Origin: Flavobacteriales bacterium
GTDB taxonomy: Bacteria > Bacteroidota > Bacteroidia > Flavobacteriales > TMED113
DNA length: 33,177 bases
Assembly: GCA_002718035.1 (NCBI GenBank)
Contig: PBCX01000005.1
Coordinates: forward strand, 139,638 to 172,814
Direction: 5' to 3'
Part shown: positions 33,070-33,177 of the stretch, in pieces
Position numbering within the stretch: position 1 is the first letter of the stretch
Layout: every line of letters starts with the position of its first letter
The notes under the pieces: model-generated
What the model saw: only the letters and a program-made list of their open reading frames with translations
Databases searched by the model: none
What the model was told of the DNA's origin: nothing
Program-made: the position numbers and the translations under genes

Positions 33070-33177
33070 AGTTATTTATGGTTTATTCGGTGATGATGAT
33101 CACGTTTTAGCAGCAACAAAAAAAATTGTTGCTAGAGGCTTTAGAGTTAATGAAGTTTTTTCTCCTTACCCTGTTCA
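33059..33177 (+). CDS. actD: Alternative complex III subunit ActD (DUF3341), cut by window edge
   Basis: From the ATG at 33059, 39 complete codons and part of another run off the end. I read MENKVIYGLFGDDDHVLAAT, then KKIVARGFRVNEVFSPYPV. This is the start of the DUF3341 family, whose opening YGLFxDxxxLxxAxxxL...G and PYPVHG are diagnostic. ActD is a membrane subunit with two helices and a cytoplasmic N-terminal domain, lost here. It overlaps actC by 11 bases in the +1 frame. Confidence 0.9.
   Translation, partial: MENKVIYGLFGDDDHVLAATKKIVARGFRVNEVFSPYPV

Noticed and set aside
1-33177. CRISPR array, prophage, insertion sequence or integron
   Set aside because: No regularly spaced repeats, transposase, integrase, attachment-site repeats or cas-like genes were seen; nearly all of the window is accounted for by recognisable core genes.

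Overview
This window looks like a chromosomal segment of an AT-rich, compact member of Bacteroidota, class Flavobacteriia, probably a free-living marine gliding type. This is inferred from gene content: gldD and gldE, a DUF2723 membrane protein, the NusA-IF2-SPOR-Act gene order, a MutY-SSB-GldE-GldD cluster, and repeated TANNTTTG promoter boxes of the Bacteroidota housekeeping sigma factor. I see no phage, plasmid, insertion sequence, CRISPR array or integrase. No gene-free stretch exceeds about 160 bases.

Layout. (1) Positions 1-3976, minus strand: a tightly packed run serS, a secreted TPR protein, a small DUF2805 protein and rsmA (cut by the window edge). (2) 4061-4677, minus: rplU-rpmA (L21/L27) with its own well-formed promoter. 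(3) 4787-6880: a MerC-domain membrane protein diverges from a secreted heavy-metal-associated, Cys-rich protein that is followed by ctaA (heme A synthase). (4) 6867-10324, minus: mutY-ssb-gldE-gldD, covering DNA repair, replication and gliding/T9SS assembly. (5) 10371-12365, plus: an HU-like protein, a 30-residue extremely basic protein missed by ordinary ORF cut-offs, and RNase G/E. (6) 12342-13590, minus: an MFS transporter broken by a +1 frameshift in an 11-A tract. (7) 13641-16496, plus: prfB, an ArsC-family reductase and fumC, ending in an intrinsic terminator whose loop holds the fumC stop codon. (8) 16663-18806, plus: a TSUP sulfur-anion exporter and an MBL-rhodanese protein resembling CstB persulfide dioxygenase-sulfurtransferases, probably one sulfide/persulfide unit. 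(9) 18801-22754, minus: a giant DUF2723 membrane protein. (10) 22868-22940: tRNA-Gln(UUG). (11) 23059-26877, plus: nusA-infB, preceded by a promoter-like box and a terminator-like hairpin. (12) 26874-27275, minus: a secreted SPOR protein. (13) 27407 to the end, plus: alternative complex III genes actA-actB-actC-actD (actD cut by the edge).

How the genes connect. Much of the window is translation and transcription machinery (serS, L21, L27, tRNA-Gln, RF2, IF2, NusA, RNase G, RsmA). Respiration is represented by heme A synthesis and alternative complex III, which would feed quinol electrons to a heme-copper oxidase, and by fumarase. Convergent neighbours overlap at their 3' ends in four places, a sign of a condensed genome.

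No clearly new multi-gene system is visible. The points most worth a second look are the 11-A frameshift in the transporter, the terminator-like hairpin in the nusA leader, the Cys-rich metal protein beside ctaA, the 30-residue basic protein, three consecutive plus-strand genes that appear to use TTG starts, and the six-heme ActA.
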